Below are positions 7,428-15,454 of a stretch of DNA of 33,523 nt, in pieces. The translations under genes were made by a program, and so were the position numbers. The notes below the pieces were generated by a model. It was not told the DNA's origin, searched no databases, and was given only the letters and a program-made list of their open reading frames with translations. Origin of the DNA: an uncultured Algibacter sp. Its GTDB lineage: Bacteria; Bacteroidota; Bacteroidia; Flavobacteriales; Flavobacteriaceae. The number at the start of each line of letters is the position of its first letter. Position 1 is the stretch's first letter. Location of the stretch: assembly GCA_938003745.1 (NCBI GenBank), contig CALKXS010000017.1, positions 1 through 33,523 on the forward strand, in the 5' to 3' direction.

Positions 7428-7447
7428 TTAATGTAACGAATAGGAAA

Positions 7448-7705
7448 ATGATAACGCAAATGTTATTTAAAAGTAAAGAAAAGTCTAAGTATGAGGAAGA
7501 TCGCGTTGGTGAAAAGCCAGTTCGAAGTGTAGTAAAAGCATTAAGTTGGAGAGTTATTGGTACATTAGATACTTTGATAGTGTCTTATTTTTTAACTGGA
7601 GAAATATCTGTAGCAGCTTCAATAGCTTCTGTAGATTTTTTAACGAAAATGGTATTGTACTTTTTTCATGAACGTTTGTGGAATTCTATTAAGTGGGGTA
7701 AATAA
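7448..7705 (+). CDS. DUF2061 small membrane protein
   Basis: 85 residues. After a charged N-terminus the sequence 'RSVVKALSWRVIGTLDTL' opens a DUF2061 domain, followed by 'SYFLTGEISVAASIAS', 'TKMVLYFFHERLW' and a basic end. Two hydrophobic stretches (about 36-50 and 52-72) suggest an inner-membrane protein with two helices. The family has no established biochemical function. It is the first gene behind the promoter at 7375 and lies 12 bases before cysH, so it is part of the sulfate operon. Any role in sulfate activation or uptake is a guess from context. Confidence 0.85.
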   Translation: MITQMLFKSKEKSKYEEDRVGEKPVRSVVKALSWRVIGTLDTLIVSYFLTGEISVAASIASVDFLTKMVLYFFHERLWNSIKWGK

Positions 7706-7717
7706 TATATTGTAAAG

Positions 7718-8338
7718 ATGATAACAGAAAATCAACTAGAAGAATTAAATAAAAACTTTGCAGAAGCTTCGCCCGTCGATATTATTCAGAAGGCTTTTGA
7801 GCTTAATGGTGAAGCTGTTGTTACAACTAATTTTAGGCCTTATGAAGTTGCTATTTTAGATGCAGTTAATTCTGTAAAGCCTAAAACAGCGGTTATTTGG
7901 TGTGATACAGGATATAATACACCACAGACTTATAAGCATGCCGAGCAAGTTATAGCAGATTTAGACTTAAATGTGTTTTTGTATGTGCCAAAGCAAACAT
8001 CTTCTCATAGAGATGTTGTTATGGGAATTCCTAATATAGATGCTCCTGAGCATGCTTTGTTTACAGAGCAAGTTAAGTTAGAGCCTTTTAAAAGAGCGAT
8101 GGATGAACATAAACCTAAAGTTTGGTTTACTAATCTACGTCAAGGACAAACTGCTTTTAGAAATAGTATAGGTATTTTTAGTTTAAGTAAAGATGGTGTT
8201 TTAAAGGTGAGCCCGTTTTATTTCTGGACAGACGAGAAATTAGATGTTTATTTAGTGGAAAATAACTTGCCAAACGAGTTTAAATATTTCGATCCTACAA
8301 AAGCATTAGCTAACAGGGAGTGTGGTTTACACGGTTAA
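7718..8338 (+). CDS. cysH: Phosphoadenylyl-sulfate (PAPS/APS) reductase family
   Basis: Reduces activated sulfate to sulfite with thioredoxin or glutaredoxin as donor. 206 residues, shorter than the about 240 of E. coli CysH. Seen: 'VIWCDTGYNTPQTY' (equivalent to TDTGYLFPETY), 'VWFTNLRQGQTAFR' (equivalent to the LRREQS region) and the C-terminal catalytic motif 'RECGLHG', which ends the protein. The paired-cysteine motifs that hold the 4Fe-4S cluster of APS reductases are absent, pointing to PAPS as substrate. The usual N-terminal 'SSSFG' phosphate motif is replaced by 'TTNFRPYE', and the LRREQS block is altered, so the substrate is uncertain. No APS kinase is seen in the window. Confidence 0.85.
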   Translation: MITENQLEELNKNFAEASPVDIIQKAFELNGEAVVTTNFRPYEVAILDAVNSVKPKTAVIWCDTGYNTPQTYKHAEQVIADLDLNVFLYVPKQTSSHRDVVMGIPNIDAPEHALFTEQVKLEPFKRAMDEHKPKVWFTNLRQGQTAFRNSIGIFSLSKDGVLKVSPFYFWTDEKLDVYLVENNLPNEFKYFDPTKALANRECGLHG

Positions 8339-8421
8339 AAAATAAAAGTAAATAGTTGTGAGTGTAGATTGTTATTTTAAACAGTCAGAAGTAATCAACT
8401 AACAAGAATATAATTAATATT

Positions 8422-9327
8422 ATGAATAAAGACACATCAAGTATAAATTCGTTAGAAAACGAAGCTATATATATAATGAGAGAAGTAGCTGCGCAGTTTG
8501 AAAAGCCAGTGTTGTTATTTTCTGGAGGAAAAGATTCTATTACTTTGGTTAGATTAGCTGTTAAAGCATTTTATCCAGCAAAAATACCGTTTCCTTTAAT
8601 GCATATAGATACAGGGCATAACTTTCCTGAAACCATAGAATTTAGAGATCGTTTATGTAAAGAATTAGGATTAGAGTTGATTGTCCGTAATGTGCAAGAT
8701 TCTATTGATGAAGGAAAAGTAAAAGAAGAGTCTGGTCGTTATGCAAGTAGAAATATGTTGCAAACAACGACGCTTTTAGATGCTATCGAAGAATTTAAAT
8801 TTGATGCTTGTATTGGTGGTGCTCGTCGTGATGAAGAAAAAGCAAGAGCTAAAGAACGTATTTTTTCTGTACGTGATGATTTTGGTCAATGGGATGAGAA
8901 AAATCAACGTCCAGAGTTGTTTGATATGTTAAATGGTGATATTGAGCACGGACAAAACGTACGTGTATTCCCTATTTCAAACTGGACAGAGTTAGATGTT
9001 TGGTCTTATATAGAAAAAGAAAACATTGAAATTCCTTCAATATATTTTGCACACAAACGTAAAGTCTTTTTAAGAGATGGAATGATTTGGTCTGCTGAAG
9101 ATGAGGTAGTTTATAGAGATGAAAATGAAGAGGTTATTGAAGAAATGGTTCGTTTTAGAACTGTTGGAGATATGAGCTGTACGGCAGCTGTGTTATCTGA
9201 TGCTGTGTCTATATCTAAAGTTGTAGAAGAAATTAGAGATTCTACAATTTCAGAACGTGGTGCTCGTATTGATGATAAAAGATCAGAGGCAGCAATGGAA
9301 AAGCGTAAGCAACAAGGGTATTTCTAG
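8422..9327 (+). CDS. cysD: Sulfate adenylyltransferase subunit 2
   Basis: Catalytic subunit of ATP sulfurylase, which adenylates sulfate to APS together with the GTPase CysN. 301 residues, the usual length. The PP-loop 'SGGKDS' lies at 34-39; 'HIDTGHNFPETIEFRD' and 'CIGGARRDEEKARAKER' follow, then 'NGDIEHGQNVRVFPISNWTE' and the C-terminal 'RGARIDDKRSEAAMEKRKQQ'. All are characteristic of CysD. It lies in order before cysN with a 93-base gap. The start ATG at 8422 gives the expected N-terminus. Confidence 0.95.
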   Translation: MNKDTSSINSLENEAIYIMREVAAQFEKPVLLFSGGKDSITLVRLAVKAFYPAKIPFPLMHIDTGHNFPETIEFRDRLCKELGLELIVRNVQDSIDEGKVKEESGRYASRNMLQTTTLLDAIEEFKFDACIGGARRDEEKARAKERIFSVRDDFGQWDEKNQRPELFDMLNGDIEHGQNVRVFPISNWTELDVWSYIEKENIEIPSIYFAHKRKVFLRDGMIWSAEDEVVYRDENEEVIEEMVRFRTVGDMSCTAAVLSDAVSISKVVEEIRDSTISERGARIDDKRSEAAMEKRKQQGYF

Positions 9328-9420
9328 AATTTTAATTAGAAAATTTAGCCTTAAGCGACATTAAAAGAATTTAAAATTAGGCCAGTAGCCAAAAGCTAAA
9401 AGCCAACAGCATAAAAGAAT

Positions 9421-10668
9421 ATGGAAGTATTAAAAATTGCAACCGCAGGAAGTGTAGATGATGGGAAAAGTACCTTAATTGGGCGTATCCTTTACGATAC
9501 AAAATCATTGACTTCAGATAAATTAGAAGCGATAGAAAAAACAAGTAAGCAACGTGGATATGACTACTTAGATTTTTCTTTAGCAACAGACGGTTTAGTA
9601 GCCGAAAGGGAACAAGGTATTACTATTGATGTAGCACATATCTATTTCTCAACCAAAAAGAAAAGTTACATTATCGCAGATACTCCAGGTCATGTAGAAT
9701 ATACACGTAACATGGTAACAGGAGCTTCAACCTCTCAAGCTTCTATTATTTTAATCGATGCTAGAAAAGGTGTTATTGAACAAACTAATCGTCACTTCTT
9801 TATTAATAACTTATTAAGAGTTAAAGATGTAGTTGTAGCTATTAATAAAATGGATTTGGTTGATTATTCAGAAGAGACTTATAACAAAATTAAGGCTGAT
9901 TTTTCTGACTTAATGAGTAAAAGGGATTATCAAGATCAAAAAATAACATTCATCCCTGTAAGTGCTTTAAAGGGGGATAATGTTGTAAATAAATCTGATA
10001 AAATGCCTTGGTATGCTGGTGATGCTTTATTGCAACATTTAGAAGATATCGATAAATCTGATGTTTACAATACGGGGACGCCACGTTTCCCAGTACAATA
10101 TGTAATTCGTCCAAAAACGGAAGATTTTCATGACTATAGAGGATATGCAGGTAAAGTTTATGGAGGTAACTTAAGTGTTGGAGATGATATTATTGTATTA
10201 CCATCAAAAACAAGATCTAAAATAAAAGATATTTATTTCTATGATGAAAAGTACGAGACAGCGTCTAGACGTTCATCTGTAACTATTACATTAGAAAATG
10301 ATATTAATGTAAGTCGTGGAGACATGATTGTTAAAGAAGGAGATTTACCAACTATCGAAAAGCAATTTACTGCCAATGTATGTTGGATGGATTCAACACA
10401 GTTAACAACTGGAGGGAAATATATAGTGCAACATGGTGTAAATAAGGTGTTAGCTAAAGTAGATAGAATCAATCATAAAATTAATCCAGATTATTCTGGA
10501 ATAGATTCAAATGCAACAGATTTAGATGTTAATGATATAGCATCAGTATCATTTAAATTAAACAAACCAATGTTTTATGATCAATTTAAAAATCACAGAA
10601 CAAACGGTTCATTTATTTTAATTGATCCACAATCAAATAACACGGTTGGAGCAGGTTTTATTCAGTAA
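9421..10668 (+). CDS. cysN: Sulfate adenylyltransferase subunit 1 (GTPase)
   Basis: GTP-hydrolysing partner of CysD, an EF-Tu-like protein that drives APS formation. 415 residues. G1 'GSVDDGKST' at 10-18, switch II 'DTPGHVEYTRNM' from 87 and 'NKMD' at 142-145 are intact. Beta-barrel domains follow ('FPVQYVIRP', 'YAGKVYGGNLSVGDDIIVLP'). The protein ends after the barrels at 'GAGFIQ'; no C-terminal APS kinase (CysC) domain is fused, unlike some bacteria. The preceding 93-base spacer carries a short run of imperfect AGCC/AGCT repeats. Confidence 0.95.
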   Translation: MEVLKIATAGSVDDGKSTLIGRILYDTKSLTSDKLEAIEKTSKQRGYDYLDFSLATDGLVAEREQGITIDVAHIYFSTKKKSYIIADTPGHVEYTRNMVTGASTSQASIILIDARKGVIEQTNRHFFINNLLRVKDVVVAINKMDLVDYSEETYNKIKADFSDLMSKRDYQDQKITFIPVSALKGDNVVNKSDKMPWYAGDALLQHLEDIDKSDVYNTGTPRFPVQYVIRPKTEDFHDYRGYAGKVYGGNLSVGDDIIVLPSKTRSKIKDIYFYDEKYETASRRSSVTITLENDINVSRGDMIVKEGDLPTIEKQFTANVCWMDSTQLTTGGKYIVQHGVNKVLAKVDRINHKINPDYSGIDSNATDLDVNDIASVSFKLNKPMFYDQFKNHRTNGSFILIDPQSNNTVGAGFIQ

Positions 10669-10715
10669 AAAAATAATTAAAATTCTTTTCTAATAAAGAA
10701 AAAGTCAGGTATATC

Positions 10716-12800
10716 ATGCAAAGTTTTGAAACAGAAATAGAAAATCCAATTGTACAAAAAGATATCATAGATTTAGCCAATAAAATTGAGTTATTTCATA
10801 ATGGTAAAATTGATGAAGAAAAATTTAGAAGTCTTCGTTTAGCACGTGGAGTTTACGGTCAACGTCAAGAAGGTGTTCAAATGATTCGTATTAAAGTGCC
10901 TTATGGTAAACTAAAGAGTAATCAATTACGCAGAATTGCTGCAGTATCAGATGAATATTCTCGTGGACGTTTACATATTACTACGCGTCAAGATATTCAA
11001 ATTCATTATGTGGATTTAAATAGAACTCCAGAACTTTGGGCTGAATTAGAAAAGGATGAAGTTACAGTACGTGAAGCTTGTGGAAATGTAGTAAGAAACG
11101 TAACAGCTTCTGAAACGGCTGGTTTTGATATAAATGAACCTTTTGATGTGTCGCCTTATGCTGATGCATTATATAAATTCTTTTTACGTAACCCTATCTG
11201 TCAAGAAATGGGACGTAAATTTAAAGTGTCTTTCTCTTCAACAGATGAAGATACAGGATTGTCTTATTTACATGATATTGGTTATATAGCTAAAACAGAA
11301 AACGGCGTACGTGGTTTTAAGGTGATGGTAGCTGGAGGATTAGGTTCTCAGCCACGTCATGCAGAAGTATTGTACGATTTTGTTGAAACAGACAAGATTA
11401 TTCCAATCATGGAAGGTGTTTTAAGAGTTTTTGATCGTTATGGTGAACGTAAAAGTAGAGCTAAAGCGAGAATGAAATTTCTTTTAAAAGATATGGGATT
11501 AGATGCTTTTAAAGAATTAATATCAAAAGAACAAGAAGCTATTGAATTTAAAAGTGTTGCTATTGATGCAGATGCTTTTGAAGTTTCAAAAGCCGTTTCA
11601 GTTGAAGCGCCGCAAGTTGAGATTAAAGATCAAGTAGCGTTTGATTTATGGAAATCAACAAATATTATTCCTCAAAAACAAAATGGATATGTTGCTATTG
11701 GTATAAAAGTATTGTTAGGTGATTTTTACACAGATAAAGCACGTTTGTTAGCAGATTTGGTTGATAAATATAGCGCTGGTGAAGTACGTTTAACATTACG
11801 TCAAAATATAGTAATTCCTTTTGTAAAGGAAGACTTAGTACCGTTTTTTTATACTGAATTAGAAAAATTAGGATTTGTTACAGCGGGTTATAATAAAGCA
11901 GTAGATATCACAGCTTGTCCGGGTACAGATACTTGTAACTTAGGTATAGCAAGTAGTACTGGTATTGCAGAAGAATTAGAGCGTGTTATTACAGCAGAAT
12001 ATCCACAATATTTAAAAAATGAAGATCTTGTAATTAAGATTAGTGGTTGTATGAATGCGTGTGGACAACACAATATGGCAAACATAGGTTTTCAAGGGAT
12101 GACTGTGAGAACACCAGAAAAATTAGTAGCACCTGCATTGCAAGTATTATTAGGAGGAGGTAATTTAGGTGATGGAAACGCTACTTTTGCTGATAAAGTA
12201 GTAAAAGTGCCTAGTAGAAGAGGTCCTGAGGCATTACGTAGAATTTTAAATGATTTTGAGGCAAACGCTAAGGGAAAAGAATTTGTAGTCTATTATCAAG
12301 AGAAAGGAGAGAAATATTTTTATGATTTCTTAAATGATTTACAAGATGCTACAAACCTAACTCAAGAAGATTTTATTGACTGGGGTGAAGAAGAAAAGTA
12401 TGTAAAAGAAATAGGAGTAGGAGAATGTGCTGGTGTTGTTATCGATTTAATTGCAACTTTATTTTTTGAAAGTGAAGAGAAAATTAATAATGCAAAAGAG
12501 TCTTTTGAAAATGGAGTATATTCAGGAGCTATTTATTTAGCTTACCAATCTTTAGTTAATTCAGCGAAAGCGTTATTATTAGCAGAGAATAAAAAGACAA
12601 ACACGCACGCAGGTATTATTTCTCAGTTTGAAGAGATTTTTGTTGAAAGCGGAAAAATTGACTTAGGGACTTCATTCTCAGAATTGATTTATCAAATTAA
12701 CCAAAATGCTCCAACTAAAGATTTTGCTTTGAATTATATTTCTAGTTCAGATAAGTTTTTAGCTGCGGTAAGAGCTTTTAGAGAAGAAGAGCTAAATTAG
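10716..12800 (+). CDS. Ferredoxin-type sulfite reductase with C-terminal HEPN-like domain
   Basis: Six-electron reduction of sulfite to sulfide with siroheme and a 4Fe-4S cluster. 694 residues. Residues 1-560 are the duplicated nitrite/sulfite reductase fold: 'RLHITTRQDIQIHYV' (half 1), 'VRLTLRQNIVIPF' (half 2), and the cluster ligands C401 and C407 in 'ACPGTDTCNL' with C445 and C449 in 'SGCMNACGQH'. Residues about 575-690 are an extra helical domain ('AKESFENGVYSGAIYLAYQ', 'AKALLLAENKK', 'THAGIISQFEEIF') that resembles HEPN domains; the Rx4-6H ribonuclease motif is not seen. The gene is in a sulfate operon with siroheme genes and an FNR, so sulfite rather than nitrite is the likely substrate. 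Confidence 0.9.
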   Translation: MQSFETEIENPIVQKDIIDLANKIELFHNGKIDEEKFRSLRLARGVYGQRQEGVQMIRIKVPYGKLKSNQLRRIAAVSDEYSRGRLHITTRQDIQIHYVDLNRTPELWAELEKDEVTVREACGNVVRNVTASETAGFDINEPFDVSPYADALYKFFLRNPICQEMGRKFKVSFSSTDEDTGLSYLHDIGYIAKTENGVRGFKVMVAGGLGSQPRHAEVLYDFVETDKIIPIMEGVLRVFDRYGERKSRAKARMKFLLKDMGLDAFKELISKEQEAIEFKSVAIDADAFEVSKAVSVEAPQVEIKDQVAFDLWKSTNIIPQKQNGYVAIGIKVLLGDFYTDKARLLADLVDKYSAGEVRLTLRQNIVIPFVKEDLVPFFYTELEKLGFVTAGYNKAVDITACPGTDTCNLGIASSTGIAEELERVITAEYPQYLKNEDLVIKISGCMNACGQHNMANIGFQGMTVRTPEKLVAPALQVLLGGGNLGDGNATFADKVVKVPSRRGPEALRRILNDFEANAKGKEFVVYYQEKGEKYFYDFLNDLQDATNLTQEDFIDWGEEEKYVKEIGVGECAGVVIDLIATLFFESEEKINNAKESFENGVYSGAIYLAYQSLVNSAKALLLAENKKTNTHAGIISQFEEIFVESGKIDLGTSFSELIYQINQNAPTKDFALNYISSSDKFLAAVRAFREEELN

Positions 12801-12823
12801 CATAAGCGAATTAAAAAATAAGA

Positions 12824-13588
12824 ATGAGTTTAAAAACCCCAATATTAACTATAGTAGGTGCAGGACCTGGAGATGAAGATTTAATTACGCTTAAAGCAAT
12901 TAAAGCTATTGAATCTGCAAATGTGATTCTTTATGATGCACTTATTAATGAGTCGTTACTTAAATATGCTTCGGAAGATGTTGAGCTTATTTTTGTAGGC
13001 AAACGTAAGGGGTGTTATGCATTTCAACAAGATCAAATAAATGAACTCATTGTTTCTAAAGCTAAAGAAAAAGGTCATGTGGTAAGATTAAAAGGAGGTG
13101 ATCCTTTTATTTTTGGACGTGGTGCTGAAGAAATTGATTATGTGAGGGAATTTGGATTAGAAACTTTTGTGGTTCCAGGAATTTCATCTTCAATGGCGGT
13201 TCCCGCTTATCAAGGTATTCCTTTGACAAAGCGTGGTTCTTCAGAGAGTTTTTGGGTGATTACGGGCACAACTAAAAAACATCAATTATCAAGAGATGTT
13301 GCTTTAGCTGCAAAATCTTCGGCTACAGTTGTTATTTTGATGGGGATGAGTAAGCTTGGTGAAATTGTTGAGATTTTTAAAGCAGAAAATAAGCAGGATG
13401 TTGCGGTAGCCATTATTCAAAATGGAACCAGAGATAATCAAAACGTTGGTATTGGAACAGTTGCTAATATTGAGCAAATTGTGGCAGAAAAACAATTGGC
13501 TAATCCAGCAATAATTGTTATTGGAGATGTAGTGAAAGAACGAGCTGTATTTACATCGGTTTACCAGAAGGTTAATAAAAACTTGTAA
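12824..13588 (+). CDS. cobA: Uroporphyrinogen-III C-methyltransferase (SUMT)
   Basis: Transfers two methyl groups from S-adenosylmethionine to uroporphyrinogen III, giving precorrin-2, the first step to siroheme for the sulfite reductase encoded just upstream. 254 residues, typical of a stand-alone SUMT. Seen: 'IVGAGPGDEDLITLKA' near the N-terminus, 'YDALINESLL', 'RLKGGDPFIFGRGAEE' around residue 90, and 'VVPGISSSMAVPAYQGIPLT'. It is followed after one base by the CysG-N-like gene, so the two steps of siroheme synthesis are split between two proteins rather than fused as in CysG. Confidence 0.93.
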   Translation: MSLKTPILTIVGAGPGDEDLITLKAIKAIESANVILYDALINESLLKYASEDVELIFVGKRKGCYAFQQDQINELIVSKAKEKGHVVRLKGGDPFIFGRGAEEIDYVREFGLETFVVPGISSSMAVPAYQGIPLTKRGSSESFWVITGTTKKHQLSRDVALAAKSSATVVILMGMSKLGEIVEIFKAENKQDVAVAIIQNGTRDNQNVGIGTVANIEQIVAEKQLANPAIIVIGDVVKERAVFTSVYQKVNKNL

Positions 13589-13589
13589 T

Positions 13590-14216
13590 ATGCTAAGTGA
13601 GGTCGATAAAATAAAAGAGTCAGATAAAGTATTGGCTTTAGGGGAAAAGAATAACTTATATCCTATTTTTCTAAAGACGAAAAGTTTAAATATTCTGATT
13701 GTTGGAGGTGGTAACGTAGCTGAAGAGAAATTAACGTTTCTGTTAAAGTCAAGTCCAGATGCTTGTGTAACAATAGTGTCTCCAATGTTTAGAGAAGGTA
13801 CTATCTCTTTGGCAAAAACAGGAAATGTAAAGCTTGTTAAAAAAAAATATAAAAAACGTTACTTAAAAGGGAAGCACATTGTTGTTTCAACGACAGATAT
13901 ACCGGAAGTAAACGTAAAAGTTCATAAGCATTGTCGTAAAAAAAGTATTTTAGTTAATGTGGCAGATAACCCACCATATTGCGATTTTTATATGGGAGGT
14001 ATTGTAACTAAAGGAAACGTGAAAGTAGCGATTTCAACAAATGGAAAGTCGCCAACAACGGCAAAACGTTTACGTCAATTTTTTGAGGATGTTATTCCTG
14101 AAAATGTAGATGATTTAGTTAAAAATTTAAATGAGTACAGAAAAACAATAAAAGGTGATTTCGAACAAAAAGTTGAGAAACTAAATGAATTCACAAAAGG
14201 ATTAATTGAAAAATAA
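13590..14216 (+). CDS. Precorrin-2 dehydrogenase / sirohydrochlorin ferrochelatase
   Basis: Bifunctional enzyme of the CysG N-terminal/Met8 type that oxidises precorrin-2 and inserts iron to give siroheme. 208 residues. Seen: 'YPIFLKTKSLNILIVGGGNV' with the NAD-binding GGG at 39-41, 'VAEEKLTFLL', 'VSTTDIPEVN', 'VNVADNPPYCDFYMGGIV' and 'AISTNGKSPTTAKRLRQ'. These are family signatures. The ATG at 13590 comes one base after the cobA stop, so translation is probably coupled. The C-terminal methyltransferase domain of CysG is absent here because cobA provides it. Confidence 0.9.
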   Translation: MLSEVDKIKESDKVLALGEKNNLYPIFLKTKSLNILIVGGGNVAEEKLTFLLKSSPDACVTIVSPMFREGTISLAKTGNVKLVKKKYKKRYLKGKHIVVSTTDIPEVNVKVHKHCRKKSILVNVADNPPYCDFYMGGIVTKGNVKVAISTNGKSPTTAKRLRQFFEDVIPENVDDLVKNLNEYRKTIKGDFEQKVEKLNEFTKGLIEK

Positions 14217-14227
14217 AGTAGTACATA

Positions 14228-15283
14228 ATGATTAAAACAGATATTATTATAATAGGTGCGGGACCAACTGGATTATTCACGGTTTTTGAAGCAGGATTAT
14301 TAAAACTTAAATGTCATTTAATTGACGCATTACCACAACCAGGTGGACAGTGTTCTGAGTTGTATCCAAAAAAGCCTATTTACGATATTCCTGGTTTTCC
14401 AGAAATTTTAGCTGGAGATTTAACAAAAAACCTGTTAGAACAAGGTAAACAATTCGAGCCTGGGTTTACTTTAGGGGAACGTGCTGAAACTGTTGAAAAA
14501 CAAGAGGATGGTTCTTTTATTGTTACTACAAATAAAGGTACTAAACATCAAGCCCCAGTTGTAGCTATTGCTAGTGGTCTTGGTAGTTTTGAGCCTCGAA
14601 AGCCTCAACTCGAAAACCTTATTAAGTTTGAAGATAAGGGTGTTGAGTACATGATTAAAGAGCCTGAAATGTACCGCGATAAAAATGTTGTAATTGCTGG
14701 AGGAGGGGATTCTGCGTTAGATTGGAGTATTTTTTTAGCAGATGTCGCTAAAAGTGTGACGCTTATACACAGGCGTAATGAGTTTAGAGGTCATTTAGAC
14801 TCAGTAGAAAAAGTTCAAGAACTTAAAGATGCTGGTAAAATCAACCTTATTACTCCTGCAGAGGTTAAAGATATTTTAGGAGATGAGCACGTAACAGGTA
14901 TCGTTGTTGAGAAAAAAGATGAAGAAGCTTTTACTATAGATACAGATCACTTTATCCCTTTATTTGGATTGTCACCAAAGTTAGGTCCAATTGCAAATTG
15001 GGGCTTAGAGATTGAAAAGAATGCTATAAAGGTTAATAATGCATTGGACTATCAAACGAATATTCCAGGTATATTTGCTATTGGTGATGGTAATTTTTAT
15101 CCTGGAAAATTAAAATTAATACTTTGTGGATTTCACGAAGCGACTATAATGTGTCAAGCTGCATATCAAATTATAAATCCAGGAAAAAAGTATGTTTTAA
15201 AATACACAACAGTTTCTGGGGTTGAAGGTTTTGATGGTACGCGTAAACAAGCTCCTAAAGCAGTGGTTCAAGCTATTAAGTAA
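14228..15283 (+). CDS. Ferredoxin-NADP reductase, thioredoxin-reductase-like
   Basis: FAD flavoprotein that passes electrons between NADPH and ferredoxin. 351 residues, matching the type seen in Bacillus YumC. The FAD-binding 'IIIIGAGPTGLF' lies at 6-17 and 'LPQPGGQCSELYPKKPIYDI' follows; 'VIAGGGDSALDW' (about 156-167) binds NADPH, and 'GIFAIGDGNFYPGKLKLI' is the C-terminal FAD contact. The CxxC redox pair of true thioredoxin reductases is missing. As the last gene before a strong terminator in the sulfate operon, it probably feeds ferredoxin for the sulfite reductase; no ferredoxin gene is in the window. Confidence 0.9.
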   Translation: MIKTDIIIIGAGPTGLFTVFEAGLLKLKCHLIDALPQPGGQCSELYPKKPIYDIPGFPEILAGDLTKNLLEQGKQFEPGFTLGERAETVEKQEDGSFIVTTNKGTKHQAPVVAIASGLGSFEPRKPQLENLIKFEDKGVEYMIKEPEMYRDKNVVIAGGGDSALDWSIFLADVAKSVTLIHRRNEFRGHLDSVEKVQELKDAGKINLITPAEVKDILGDEHVTGIVVEKKDEEAFTIDTDHFIPLFGLSPKLGPIANWGLEIEKNAIKVNNALDYQTNIPGIFAIGDGNFYPGKLKLILCGFHEATIMCQAAYQIINPGKKYVLKYTTVSGVEGFDGTRKQAPKAVVQAIK

Positions 15284-15310
15284 AGTAATTTATATAATAA
15301 TAGATTAAGG

Positions 15311-15354
15311 TCCTGCAAGGTTTAAAAGCTAAACTTTGCAGGATTTATTTTTTT
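15311..15354 (+). terminator. Intrinsic terminator closing the sulfate operon
   Basis: TCCTGCAA (15311-15318) pairs with TTGCAGGA (15336-15343), and TTT/AAA extend the stem inside. A run rich in T (15344-15354) follows. It lies 28 bases after the FNR stop. Confidence 0.85.
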
Positions 15355-15382
15355 GAAAAAGATTAATTCTTAAAATGATAAT

Positions 15383-15402
15383 AGTTTATATTTTTATAAA
15401 CT
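15383..15402. repeat. Perfect inverted repeat upstream of cysE
   Basis: AGTTTATA (15383-15390) and TATAAACT (15395-15402) are perfect complements around a TTTT loop. It lies 53 bases before the cysE start, in the only spacer that can hold the cysE promoter. It may be an operator or an RNA hairpin; no clear -33/-7 pair was found beside it. Confidence 0.45.
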
Positions 15403-15454
15403 TAAATCTGAAAATTAAAAAGGGTGCAAAATCCTTGCTAAACGAATACAATAC

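Noticed and set aside
9345-9420. Imperfect tandem AGCC/AGCT units between cysD and cysN
   Set aside because: Only three or four irregular units; looks like low-complexity spacer sequence and shows no hairpin or regulatory pattern.
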